A stretch of DNA of 18,394 bases from Bacteroidota bacterium (GTDB taxonomy: Bacteria > Bacteroidota > Bacteroidia > Flavobacteriales > Weeksellaceae): NCBI GenBank assembly GCA_023426625.1, contig JAFAAJ010000204.1:1-18394 (forward strand), in the 5' to 3' direction. The position numbers and the translations under genes were made by a program. The notes under the pieces are model-generated. The model saw nothing but the letters and a program-made list of their open reading frames with translations, made no database searches and had not been told where the DNA came from. The first letter of the stretch is position 1, and each line of letters opens with the position of its first letter. This document shows, in pieces, positions 7,175-15,269 of this stretch.

Positions 7175-7771
7175 ATGGGTTTACATGAGCGCCGTCAACG
7201 AGAAAAAGAATCTATCCGTGCAAATATTTTGCAGGCGGCCTTCAATTTGGCTAAAACAGAAGGATGGTCTTCACTTTCCATACGTAAGATAGCCGATGCC
7301 ATTGAATACAGCGCTCCCGTTGTCTATGATTATTTTGAAAACAAAGAAGCCATTTTATTTGAAATTTCCTTAAACGGCTTCGATTTATTGAATAAAGAGC
7401 TTTTAAAAGCCAAAAATAAATATAAAACTCCTGAAGAGCAGCTTACAGCCATTGTAGATGCCTATTGGAATTTTGCTTTTAAAAACAAGGAATATTATCA
7501 GCTGATGTTTGGTCTGGGAATGCAGTGCAGCGGGAAAGGACAGATGAAGAAGGAATTTTCTTCCTTTCAGGATATGATCTTCAGCTGTACGTATGATATC
7601 ATCGAAAAGAACGGTTCCAATACAGATAATGCCTGTCACATGTCACATGCTTTGTTTTCTGCCGTTCACGGACTGATCTCTATTATGATGATGCGTAACA
7701 CAGATATTCCTTCCACCATGAATAAAACGACTTTGGACGAAACGGTTTCGGCTTTCATTAAGTCTTTATAA
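7175..7771 (+). CDS. TetR/AcrR-family transcriptional repressor of the efflux operon
   Basis: The 198-residue protein has an N-terminal TetR DNA-binding domain: a helix-turn-helix at about 34-55 (SLSIRKIADAIEYSAPVVYDYF) followed by ENKEAIL. The ligand-binding C-terminal half resembles the WHG-type TetR_C domains, with SAVHGLISI near 166-174. Family members bind palindromes as dimers and let go when a drug or metabolite binds. It sits 289 bp ahead of, and in the same direction as, the adaptor-RND-OMF-MFS genes, and a palindrome that occurs in its own promoter is repeated three times ahead of them, so it most likely represses both. The inducer is unknown. The start is supported by the promoter and by the expected basic N-terminus. 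Confidence 0.93.
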   Translation: MGLHERRQREKESIRANILQAAFNLAKTEGWSSLSIRKIADAIEYSAPVVYDYFENKEAILFEISLNGFDLLNKELLKAKNKYKTPEEQLTAIVDAYWNFAFKNKEYYQLMFGLGMQCSGKGQMKKEFSSFQDMIFSCTYDIIEKNGSNTDNACHMSHALFSAVHGLISIMMMRNTDIPSTMNKTTLDETVSAFIKSL

Positions 7772-7791
7772 TTTTTTTTTGAACCTAAAAT

Positions 7792-7814
7792 TAACACTGT
7801 TAGAAAAAATAACA
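7792..7814. promoter_or_regulatory. Putative TetR operator 2 (triple half-site)
   Basis: TAACACTGTTA at 7792-7802, a 7-nt spacer, then TAACA at 7810-7814. It lies about 20 nt after the tetR stop codon, upstream of the adaptor gene. Confidence 0.6.
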
Positions 7815-7855
7815 TAAATATTTGATAATTTTTCAATAATTCTGTAATATTTAAT

Positions 7856-7878
7856 TAACACCGTTAGTAAAATTAACA
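7856..7878. promoter_or_regulatory. Putative TetR operator 3 (triple half-site)
   Basis: TAACACCGTTA at 7856-7866 (one base off in the right arm), spacer GTAAAAT, then TAACA at 7874-7878. The layout is identical to operators 2 and 4. Confidence 0.6.
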
Positions 7879-7977
7879 CACCTCATCTTTATATATAAAC
7901 AACATTAAAAGAATGACAGCTATGAAACGACAATCTAATCATCATTAAAATTCAGGTAATTTTTTTTGCCCAATCAT

Positions 7978-8000
7978 TAACACTGTTAGTAAAATTAACA
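7978..8000. promoter_or_regulatory. Putative TetR operator 4 (triple half-site)
   Basis: TAACACTGTTA at 7978-7988, spacer GTAAAAT, then TAACA at 7996-8000. It is about 60 bp ahead of the adaptor start. No consensus -7 box could be placed with confidence in 7772-8060, so which site overlaps the operon promoter is unresolved. Confidence 0.6.
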
Positions 8001-8060
8001 GAGGTTATATGAAAACAACATTATTTAATTCAAACATTTCATTAAAAAATTAAACTTACA

Positions 8061-9221
8061 ATGAAAATAACTGTAAAAACAAAGATCATCATACTCATTG
8101 CAGGTATTGTCCTTTTACAAAGTTGCAGCAAGGCGGCAGAAAGTACAAACCAGGCTCCTCCTGCTCCGGAATTACCGGTCTACACCGTCATTACTTCTCC
8201 GGCAACTACCTATCAGGAATTTCCTACAGCGTTGGAAGGTAAAAACAACGTAGAAATCAGATCACAGGTAGATGGTTATCTGGATAGAATCTATGTGGAA
8301 GAAGGAGCTTATGTAAGAGCAGGACAGCCTTTATTTAAAATAGATTCAAGAGCTTATGGTGAACAAATGAATATGGCACAGGCGAATTTGCAGGCTGCCA
8401 ATGCCAATATTCAGAAAGCAAAAGTGGAAGTAGACCGTCTTCAGCCGCTTGTTGCCGCTAAAGTAGTTTCTGATGTTCAGCTGAAAACAGCAAAAGCCAA
8501 TTATGAAGCCGCTGTAGCAGCCGCTTCACAGGCAAAAGCATCAGTAGGAAATGCTAAGATCAACGTAGGGTTTACAACCATCACAGCTCCTGTAAGCGGA
8601 TACATCGGAAGAATCCCTTATAAAAAAGGAAGCCTGATCTCAAGAACAGATCCTAATCCTTTGACTTTATTATCAGATATCAGTGAGATTTATGCGTATT
8701 TCTCTTTAAGCGAGCTTGATTTTATTGCTTTCCAGAATAAATATCCCGGAGCTACCTTAGAAGAAAAACTGAAAAACATGCCGTTGGTAGAATTGGTGAT
8801 TGCCGACAACAGCATCTATCCTGAAAAAGGAAAAATGAGCATTGTGGACGGACAGTTTGATAAAACGACAGGAGCCATTAGTGTACGTGCAGAATTCCCT
8901 AATCCCAAAGGTCTTTTGAGAACCGGAAATACGGGTAGAGTGCGTATGCCGCAAATGCTATCCAATGCCGTGGTTATTCCACAGGAATCTACATTTGAAA
9001 TTCAGGACAAAACCTATGTATATGTAGTGGGAAAAGATCAGAAAGTAACCAGCAAACCTGTGAAGATCTCAGGAAAAACAGAAAGCTATTACTTCATTTC
9101 CGAAGGATTATCATCGGGAGAAAAGATCGTATTTACAGGACTGGGAAGCTTAAGAGATGGTGCATCGATCAAGCCGAAAGCGATTTCTTCAGATAGCCTG
9201 TTCAAAGCTAAACCTTTGTAA
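8061..9221 (+). CDS. RND efflux periplasmic adaptor (membrane fusion protein), lipoprotein
   Basis: The 386-residue protein begins with a signal peptide ending in LLQSC (Cys22), so it is an inner-membrane-anchored lipoprotein like AcrA or MexA. A Pro-rich linker follows. Then come the lipoyl/biotinyl half-motifs (VEIRSQVDGYLDRIYVEEG near 64-82 and ITAPVSGYIGRI around 174-185), the alpha-helical hairpin between them rich in Ala/Gln/Lys (about 100-165), and the beta-barrel and membrane-proximal domains. It links the inner-membrane RND pump to the outer-membrane channel. It is the first gene of the operon; the pump starts 38 bp after it. Expression is probably controlled by the TetR protein through the palindromes upstream. 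The substrate is not evident from sequence. Confidence 0.94.
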   Translation: MKITVKTKIIILIAGIVLLQSCSKAAESTNQAPPAPELPVYTVITSPATTYQEFPTALEGKNNVEIRSQVDGYLDRIYVEEGAYVRAGQPLFKIDSRAYGEQMNMAQANLQAANANIQKAKVEVDRLQPLVAAKVVSDVQLKTAKANYEAAVAAASQAKASVGNAKINVGFTTITAPVSGYIGRIPYKKGSLISRTDPNPLTLLSDISEIYAYFSLSELDFIAFQNKYPGATLEEKLKNMPLVELVIADNSIYPEKGKMSIVDGQFDKTTGAISVRAEFPNPKGLLRTGNTGRVRMPQMLSNAVVIPQESTFEIQDKTYVYVVGKDQKVTSKPVKISGKTESYYFISEGLSSGEKIVFTGLGSLRDGASIKPKAISSDSLFKAKPL

Positions 9222-9259
9222 ATATTCCAATTACAGAAGACTAAAAAAATAAACTTCTT

Positions 9260-12200
9260 ATGTTAAAACAATTTATAGAAAGACCAGTACTTTCAACGGT
9301 CATATCCATTATACTCTTACTTTTGGGGGCATTATCGGTTTTCAATCTTCCGATCACCCTGTTTCCGGATATTGCACCGCCTAGTGTTCAGGTGACGGCA
9401 TTTTATCCCGGAGCGAATGCGGAAGTAGTTGCCCGTTCCGTAGCTACTCCTATTGAGGAAGCCGTAAATGGGGTGGAGAACATGACCTACATGACTTCCA
9501 ACTCAAGTAATGACGGTACCATGACATTGAGCGTATATTTCAAACAGGGTTCTGATGCGGATAATGCAGCCGTAAACGTTCAGAACAGGGTTTCCAAAGC
9601 AATGAGCCAGCTTCCACAGGAAGTTGTTCAGGCGGGAATTTCTACGCAGAAAGTCCAGAATAGTTTTATCATGTTCATGGGATTATACAGTGAAGATCCC
9701 AAACAATATGATGAGCTTTTCCTTCAAAACTATATGAAGATCAACATCATTCCGCAATTACAGCGTATTCCGGGAGTTGCACAGGCACAAGTTTTCGGAA
9801 CGAGAGATTATTCTATGCGTATCTGGTTAAAACCGGATAGATTGGCAGCCAATAACCTTTCTCCACAGGAAGTGATGAAGGCTATTAAAGACCATAACCT
9901 TGAAGCTGCTCCGGGACGTCTTGGACAGGGAAGCAAGGAAACATACGAGTACATCCTTAAATATAAAGGTAAATTAAACAAAAACGAAGACTACGAAAAC
10001 ATTGCCATTAAAGCCAATAATGATGGTTCATTCCTAAGACTGAAAGATGTGGCAAGAGTGGAATTCGGTTCTTATACCTATACAGCAGCCAACCGAGTGG
10101 ATGGTAAACCTGTATCCGGTTTTGCGATATTACAGACCGCAGATTCCAATGCGAATGAAATCTTAACAGAGATTGAAAAGCAGGTGGATGAATTTTCAAA
10201 AACCCTTCCGAAAGGAGTGAAACCGATCATCATGTACAACTCCAAAGACTTCCTTGATGCTTCTATTCATCAGGTGGTGGAAACATTGGTGATTGCATTT
10301 ATTCTGGTATTCATTGTAGTATATATTTTCCTTCAGGATTTCAGATCTACACTGATTCCTGCAATTGCAGTACCCGTAGCAATTATTGGTACCTTCTTCT
10401 TCCTTCAGCTGTTTGGATTCAGTATCAACATGCTTACGTTGTTTGCACTGGTTCTCGCCATTGGTATTGTGGTAGATGATGCCATTGTGGTAGTTGAAGC
10501 CGTCCATTCCAAAATGGAGCACACCGGAATGCCGGTAGAACAGGCTACAACCAATTCTATGAGTGAAATCTCAGGAGCGATCATTTCCATTACATTGGTG
10601 ATGTGTGCGGTATTCATACCGGTTGGTTTTATGCAGGGTCCTGCAGGAGTTTTCTACAGACAGTTTGCTTTCACATTAGTAATCGCTATTCTGATTTCTG
10701 CCGTAAATGCATTAACATTAAGTCCGGCTTTATGTGCATTATTCCTGAATGACCCTCAAGGAGAACACAGAGAGCATGGTCAGAAAAAAGGTTTTGGAGG
10801 TAGATTTTTCAATGCCTTCAATGCAAGCTTCAACAATATGACCAAAAAATACATTTACAGCCTTAAGTTTTTAATTAAAAATAAATGGGTTGCAGTAGGA
10901 GGTCTGGTTATTATCACGGCTGCAAGTATTTTCTTAATTAAAAAAGCTCCTTCAGGATTTATTCCTACGGAAGATCAAGGTTTCGTTTTATATGCAGTGA
11001 ATACTCCTCCGGGAAGTTCATTGGAAAGAACTCACAGAGCAACGGAGCAGATTGATAAGATTGTCAATGGCGAAAAAGCAACTAACCATCTTTGGGTTGC
11101 AGACGGTTTGAACTTCATCAGTAATGCCAATGCTTCGCCCTACTCTGCCGGTTTCATTAAACTGAAAGATTATGACGAACGTGGTGAAATGAAAGATCCG
11201 GATCAGATTGCAGCAGCATTGACAGGTAAAGTAAGCCAGGTAAAAGATGCGAATGCTTTCTTCTTCAATTTCCCAACAGTACAGGGATTTGGTAATGTAT
11301 CCGGTTTTGAATTCATGCTTCAGGACAGAACCAACGGCTCTTTTGAGCAATTAGGAACAACTACACAGGCGTTTATTGGGGAATTGATGAAACGTCCGGA
11401 AATTGCATTCGCTTTTACAACATATGCGGCAGGAAATCCTCAGTACACCATTGAAGTGGATTCAGATAAAGCCAATCAATTGGGAGTTTCTGTGACGGAT
11501 CTAATGCAAACCATGCAGATCTATTACGGAAGTAGCTTTGTTTCGGATTTCAACAGATTTGGTAAATACTACAGAGTAATGGCTCAGGCAGATATTCCGT
11601 ATCGTACAGATGTGAACTCTCTGGAAGGAATCTTCGTTAAAAATAATTTGGGCGAAATGGTTCCCGTGAAGACTTTGGTTACTTTAAAGAGGACCTTCGG
11701 ACCTGAAACAGTAACAAGAAACAATCTCTTCAATGCAGTGACCATCAACGGAACACCAAAACCGGGTTACAGTACCGGAGATGCCATCAAAGCGGTAGAA
11801 GAAGTCGCTCAACAATCCCTTCCAAGAGGATATGGTTATGAATGGACCGGAATTACCCGTGAAGAGATCAAAACAGGAGGTCAGACTGCTTTCATCTTCC
11901 TTTTAAGTATTTTATTTGTGTACTTCCTATTGGCAGCACAATATGAAAGTTATATCCTTCCGTTTGCGATCATCCTTACCGTTCCAACAGGAATTTTCGG
12001 GGTGTTTGCTTTCACGGGATTAGCAGGAATCGATAATAATATTTATGTACAGGTCGGGTTGATCATGCTTGTCGGATTACTTGCGAAAAATGCGATCCTG
12101 ATCGTAGAATTTGCCGTCCAGAGAAGAAAAGCAGGAAAAACATTGATAGAATCGGCACTTCAGGCTTCAAGATTACGTTTGAGACCTATTTTGATGACCT

Positions 12201-12439
12201 CATTTGCTTTTATCATCGGTATGCTTCCGTTGGTATGGACACAAGGTGCTTCCGCAAAAGGAAACCACTCTATTGGCTGGAGTACCGTTGGAGGAATGTT
12301 AACAGGCGTTGTATTCGGAATCTTTATTATTCCTGTTTTATATGTGATTTTCCAATATCTGCATGAAAAAATGCCAGGCAGAAAAAAGAAAAGACTTCAA
12401 AAGCAAAATCATGAACCGGCTTTGACTACTGTTCATTAA
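9260..12439 (+). CDS. RND multidrug efflux permease (HAE1 / AcrB-like)
   Basis: The 1059-residue length and two-fold repeat (a TM segment, a large periplasmic loop, then six TM segments, twice) fit the AcrB/MexB class of proton-driven trimeric exporters. The proton-relay residues are present: Asp406-Asp407 in GIVVDDAIVV (TM4), Lys943 in GLLAKNAIL (TM10), and the Arg-rich RLRLRPILMTS at about 971-981 with the TM11 threonine. The N-terminus FIERPVLSTVISIILLLLGALS is typical of TM1 in this family. The pump takes drugs or other amphiphiles from the inner membrane or periplasm and passes them to the outer-membrane factor. The C-terminus is a short basic cytoplasmic tail. There is no truncation or missing key residue. 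Substrates cannot be read from sequence. Confidence 0.96.
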   Translation: MLKQFIERPVLSTVISIILLLLGALSVFNLPITLFPDIAPPSVQVTAFYPGANAEVVARSVATPIEEAVNGVENMTYMTSNSSNDGTMTLSVYFKQGSDADNAAVNVQNRVSKAMSQLPQEVVQAGISTQKVQNSFIMFMGLYSEDPKQYDELFLQNYMKINIIPQLQRIPGVAQAQVFGTRDYSMRIWLKPDRLAANNLSPQEVMKAIKDHNLEAAPGRLGQGSKETYEYILKYKGKLNKNEDYENIAIKANNDGSFLRLKDVARVEFGSYTYTAANRVDGKPVSGFAILQTADSNANEILTEIEKQVDEFSKTLPKGVKPIIMYNSKDFLDASIHQVVETLVIAFILVFIVVYIFLQDFRSTLIPAIAVPVAIIGTFFFLQLFGFSINMLTLFALVLAIGIVVDDAIVVVEAVHSKMEHTGMPVEQATTNSMSEISGAIISITLVMCAVFIPVGFMQGPAGVFYRQFAFTLVIAILISAVNALTLSPALCALFLNDPQGEHREHGQKKGFGGRFFNAFNASFNNMTKKYIYSLKFLIKNKWVAVGGLVIITAASIFLIKKAPSGFIPTEDQGFVLYAVNTPPGSSLERTHRATEQIDKIVNGEKATNHLWVADGLNFISNANASPYSAGFIKLKDYDERGEMKDPDQIAAALTGKVSQVKDANAFFFNFPTVQGFGNVSGFEFMLQDRTNGSFEQLGTTTQAFIGELMKRPEIAFAFTTYAAGNPQYTIEVDSDKANQLGVSVTDLMQTMQIYYGSSFVSDFNRFGKYYRVMAQADIPYRTDVNSLEGIFVKNNLGEMVPVKTLVTLKRTFGPETVTRNNLFNAVTINGTPKPGYSTGDAIKAVEEVAQQSLPRGYGYEWTGITREEIKTGGQTAFIFLLSILFVYFLLAAQYESYILPFAIILTVPTGIFGVFAFTGLAGIDNNIYVQVGLIMLVGLLAKNAILIVEFAVQRRKAGKTLIESALQASRLRLRPILMTSFAFIIGMLPLVWTQGASAKGNHSIGWSTVGGMLTGVVFGIFIIPVLYVIFQYLHEKMPGRKKKRLQKQNHEPALTTVH

Positions 12440-12445
12440 TTAAAA

Positions 12446-12477
12446 AACGCAAAGTTTTTTAACCGAAACTTTGCGTT
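12446..12477. terminator. Intercistronic stem-loop between pump and outer-membrane-factor genes (attenuator or processing site)
   Basis: A perfect 12-bp stem, AACGCAAAGTTT at 12446-12457 and AAACTTTGCGTT at 12466-12477, encloses an 8-nt loop. The T-run after it (12490-12494) is short and 12 nt away, so full termination is doubtful. It could reduce expression of the downstream genes or be an RNA-processing or stability element. Confidence 0.5.
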
Positions 12478-12487
12478 AATCAACTAA

Positions 12488-12495
12488 AATTTTTG
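12488..12495 (+). promoter_or_regulatory. Possible internal -7 box for the outer-membrane-factor gene
   Basis: AATTTTTG differs from TAnnTTTG at one base and ends exactly 17 nt before ATG 12513, the spacing seen for the MBL-fold and yicC promoters. Suggestive only. Confidence 0.3.
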
Positions 12496-12512
12496 TATTC
12501 AAATTGTTCATT

Positions 12513-13925
12513 ATGAAAAGAATAAAAAATATTTTTCTAACACTTATATTGGCTGTTGCCTCGGTTTCGTGTGTGTCTAAATTAGTCTACACGGAGCCGG
12601 ATGCACAGCTCCCTGAAAGATTCAGGTTCACTGCAACGGCAGATACAGCAAGCGTGGCCAGTCTGGAATGGAAAGAATTTTTCAACGATCCTATTTTACG
12701 GGACCTTATTGAAAAAGGAATTAAAAACAACTACGATCTTCAGATTGCCCTGAAACAGGTAGCTGCTTCACAGGAAAAACTGAAGCAGGCGAAATACCTT
12801 CAGTTCCCGGAAATTGGATTGGGAGTGAATGCCCAAATTTCAAGACCTTCTAAAAACAGCATGAACGGACAAAGTCTTAATTTATTTTTAGGACAAAACC
12901 ATGTTGAAGATTATAATGCAGCTTTCAATCTTTCGTGGGAAGCGGATATTTGGGGAAAGATCAAAAACCAGCAGGAAGTTTCAAGAATGCAGTATCTGCA
13001 AACCTATGAAGCAACAAAAGCGATTCAAACACAGGTTGTAGCCGCTATTGCACAAGGATATTATAATTTATTGATGCTTGATAAACAGCTTCAAATTGCA
13101 AAAGCAAATTTGGAACTAAGTACCAATACCCTTTCCATCACAGAAAAAATATGGCAAAGTGGTGATACCTCTTCATTGGGAGTTCAGCAGGCAACTGCAC
13201 AAAAACAGTCTACGGAACTTCTGATCACACAGCTGGAACAGAATATTGCTATTCAGGAAAATGCACTAAGTATCCTGACCGGGGAAAATCCGGGAACAAT
13301 AAACAGAACGATCGAAATGTCTGACACTTCTTTGCCACAGGACATTTCAGCAGGTCTTCCGGCAGCAATGGTAAGCCGTCGTCCCGATGTACGTCAACAG
13401 GAATTGATCTTACTGGAGTCCAATGCTATAGTTGGAATTGCCCAGGCCAATATGTATCCGTCTCTGAAAATTACAGCAATGGGAGGAGTTAATTCTTTCA
13501 AATTTGATAACTGGTTCCAGATTCCGGCTTCTTTGTTCGGGTCTGCTTTGGGAGGAATCACCCAACCTATTTTCCAGAAAAAACAGTTGAAAACAGATCT
13601 GGAAGTGGCAAAAATTCAAAGAGAGAAAAATGTACTGGCTTTCCGTCAATCTGTTTTAAATGCAGTTGGTGAAGTTTCTGATGCTTTGGTTTCCAATGAA
13701 AGCTTAAAAATTCAGGAAGAAAAAGCCACAGAACAGGTACAAACATTAAAAGAAGGAATCAAAAGTGCTCAACTTCTTTATAAAGGAGGGATGGCAAATT
13801 ATCTTGAAGTGATCACCGCGCAGGCAAATTCTCTTCAGGCAGAACTTAATCTTGCGTCCGTGAAAAGACAGCGACTAAGCAGTATTGTTGATCTTTACAG
13901 AGCTCTCGGCGGAGGATGGAAGTAG
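12513..13925 (+). CDS. Outer-membrane efflux channel lipoprotein (TolC/OprM/NodT family)
   Basis: The 470-residue protein has a signal peptide ending in SVSC (Cys20), so it is an outer-membrane lipoprotein. It contains the two outer-membrane-efflux-protein repeats of the OprM/NodT group: WKEFFNDPILRDLIEKGIKNNYDLQIALKQV near the start and the typical LPAAMVSRRPDVRQQELILLESNAIVGIAQANMYPSLKI block in the second half, each giving helices and strands of a 12-stranded trimeric tunnel. It ends YRALGGGWK, the usual end of this family. It completes the tripartite pump with the preceding two genes. I chose ATG 12513 because the signal peptide begins there; an in-frame TTG at 12504 is less likely. The 3' end is partly duplicated after the MFS gene (15193-15236). 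Confidence 0.95.
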   Translation: MKRIKNIFLTLILAVASVSCVSKLVYTEPDAQLPERFRFTATADTASVASLEWKEFFNDPILRDLIEKGIKNNYDLQIALKQVAASQEKLKQAKYLQFPEIGLGVNAQISRPSKNSMNGQSLNLFLGQNHVEDYNAAFNLSWEADIWGKIKNQQEVSRMQYLQTYEATKAIQTQVVAAIAQGYYNLLMLDKQLQIAKANLELSTNTLSITEKIWQSGDTSSLGVQQATAQKQSTELLITQLEQNIAIQENALSILTGENPGTINRTIEMSDTSLPQDISAGLPAAMVSRRPDVRQQELILLESNAIVGIAQANMYPSLKITAMGGVNSFKFDNWFQIPASLFGSALGGITQPIFQKKQLKTDLEVAKIQREKNVLAFRQSVLNAVGEVSDALVSNESLKIQEEKATEQVQTLKEGIKSAQLLYKGGMANYLEVITAQANSLQAELNLASVKRQRLSSIVDLYRALGGGWK

Positions 13926-13962
13926 ACAAATAATTTCTAATGTTTAAAAAATTAATCAAAAT

Positions 13963-15150
13963 ATGAAAAAGTCGATATATGCACTTGCTTTAGGAGCTTT
14001 CGGAATTATAAACACGGAATTTGGGGTTATCGGGATTTTACCGACAATTGCTAAGGTTTTCAATATTTCTGTAGATACCGCAGGCTGGTTGTTAGGTGGA
14101 TTTGCACTTACTGTGGCTTTTTCTTCGCCCATAATTACAGCAATTACAACTAAAATCAATCGTAAATTATTGTTATGCCTGGTTTTAGGAATGTTCATTG
14201 TTTCCAATTTGCTTTCCGCATTTTCTCCTAATTTCACGATATTGATAATTGCAAGGATTATTCCTGCGATTTTCCACCCTTTATTTTGGAATATTTCTTT
14301 GTCAATTGCATTTAAGGAGAATGGCTCAAAAGGTGTTTCTACCGTAATGGCGGGTTTAAGTATCGCCACTGTTTTAGGAGTTCCGCTTACCACTTACGCA
14401 GCAGAATTTTTCAATAATTGGCAGGCTTCGTTCTTCCTTTCAACCGTTATCAGTATGATCGCTTTTCTCAGTCTTTTATTTTTCGTCCCGTCTATTCCGG
14501 GAAATTCAGCAAAAGCGACAAAAACTCAGTTTCACGTTCTGAAAGATGGACAACTCTGGCTCAATCTGGTTTCTACCATTCTCACTTTAGCTGCCATGTT
14601 TTCCAGCTATAGCTATTTGGCGGCCTATTTAGAAAAAATCACTAAAATGGATGGTACAGAAATTAGTATCATGCTGCTTTTATTCGGAATTGCAGGAATT
14701 TTCGGAAATTGGATTATGGGAATTGCCTTGGGTAAAAAACTCATGCAAACTTCACGCTTATTTTTTATTCTTCTTATTTCCGTGCAATTGTTGGCTTATT
14801 ACGTTGGAGACTTTTTCACACCCATGGTGATTATTCTTTCCTTTTGGGGACTTATTCACACAGGAGGCTTTTTGGTACCCAACCTGCGAACTACGAACGC
14901 TGTACCTAAAGATACCCTGGAATTTGTAAACAGTCTGCTTACTTCCTGTTACAATATCGGTATTTCTCTTGGTGCTTTCCTGGGCGGATTCGTTATTGCG
15001 CAGTATGGAATTCATTATGTGGTTTGGATGAGTATTGGCTTATTGGCGATTACTTTAGGTCTAAGCTTTATAACTTTTACTAAAAAGGAAAAAATCAACT
15101 TGCAGGTAAATGAAAATAATATTGAAGAAACCGAAGTTGCTTGTATGTAG
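13963..15150 (+). CDS. MFS drug/sugar exporter (DHA1, AraJ/YdhP-like)
   Basis: The 395-residue protein is a 12-segment major facilitator. The N-terminal segment ALALGAFGIINTEFGVIGILPTIA matches the AraJ/YdhP/Bcr-type drug:H+ antiporters (DHA1), where a conserved Asn/Thr-Glu-Phe stretch follows TM1. Further support is GWLLGGFALTVAFSSP (TM2), RIIPAIFHPLFWN (TM4) and the long central loop near 180-195. It probably exports a small hydrophobic drug or sugar across the inner membrane; the substrate is unknown. It starts 37 bp after the outer-membrane-factor stop and ends before the operon terminator, so it is likely co-transcribed with the RND pump. The two copies of the OMF 3' end on either side suggest it was inserted into an older three-gene operon. 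The last residues (NNIEETEVACM) are a polar cytoplasmic tail. Confidence 0.9.
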   Translation: MKKSIYALALGAFGIINTEFGVIGILPTIAKVFNISVDTAGWLLGGFALTVAFSSPIITAITTKINRKLLLCLVLGMFIVSNLLSAFSPNFTILIIARIIPAIFHPLFWNISLSIAFKENGSKGVSTVMAGLSIATVLGVPLTTYAAEFFNNWQASFFLSTVISMIAFLSLLFFVPSIPGNSAKATKTQFHVLKDGQLWLNLVSTILTLAAMFSSYSYLAAYLEKITKMDGTEISIMLLLFGIAGIFGNWIMGIALGKKLMQTSRLFFILLISVQLLAYYVGDFFTPMVIILSFWGLIHTGGFLVPNLRTTNAVPKDTLEFVNSLLTSCYNIGISLGAFLGGFVIAQYGIHYVVWMSIGLLAITLGLSFITFTKKEKINLQVNENNIEETEVACM

Positions 15151-15192
15151 CATTAAATGAATTGCTGAACACAGAATTATTTTTAAAAAATT

Positions 15193-15216
15193 GCTCTTGG
15201 CGGCGGTTGGAAGTAG
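15193..15216 (+). pseudogene. Remnant of the 3' end of an outer-membrane-factor gene (ALGGGWK-stop)
   Basis: The 24 nt read in frame as Ala-Leu-Gly-Gly-Gly-Trp-Lys-stop, exactly the C-terminus of the outer-membrane factor at 13902-13925. The two copies match at 21 of 24 bases and all three differences are silent third positions. Similarity continues for about 20 nt past the stop codons (14 of 20). No further homology is visible upstream; the frame is closed by TAA at 15184. Confidence 0.7.
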
Positions 15217-15237
15217 TAAATTAAATTATATTGTTTG

Positions 15238-15267
15238 AATGCGGTCTCTTTTGGGATCGCATTTTTT
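15238..15267 (+). terminator. Rho-independent terminator of the efflux operon
   Basis: The stem AATGCGGTCTC (15238-15248) pairs with GGGATCGCATT (15253-15263) with two G-T wobbles, loop TTTT, followed by a run of six T. It lies 87 nt after the MFS stop and 21 nt after the OMF-end remnant. Confidence 0.8.
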
Positions 15268-15269
15268 AA

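Noticed and set aside
10196..10522. 108-codon open frame antisense to the RND pump gene, and similar ones at 11018-11350 and 10405-10617
   Set aside because: They lie entirely within a clear, full-length pump gene, have odd composition (many Asn/His/Cys) and no recognisable domains; they are reading-frame shadows.
13956..14393. 145-codon antisense frame across the start of the MFS gene
   Set aside because: It overlaps a well-supported MFS transporter completely, and its low-complexity hydrophobic sequence is what the complement of membrane segments produces.
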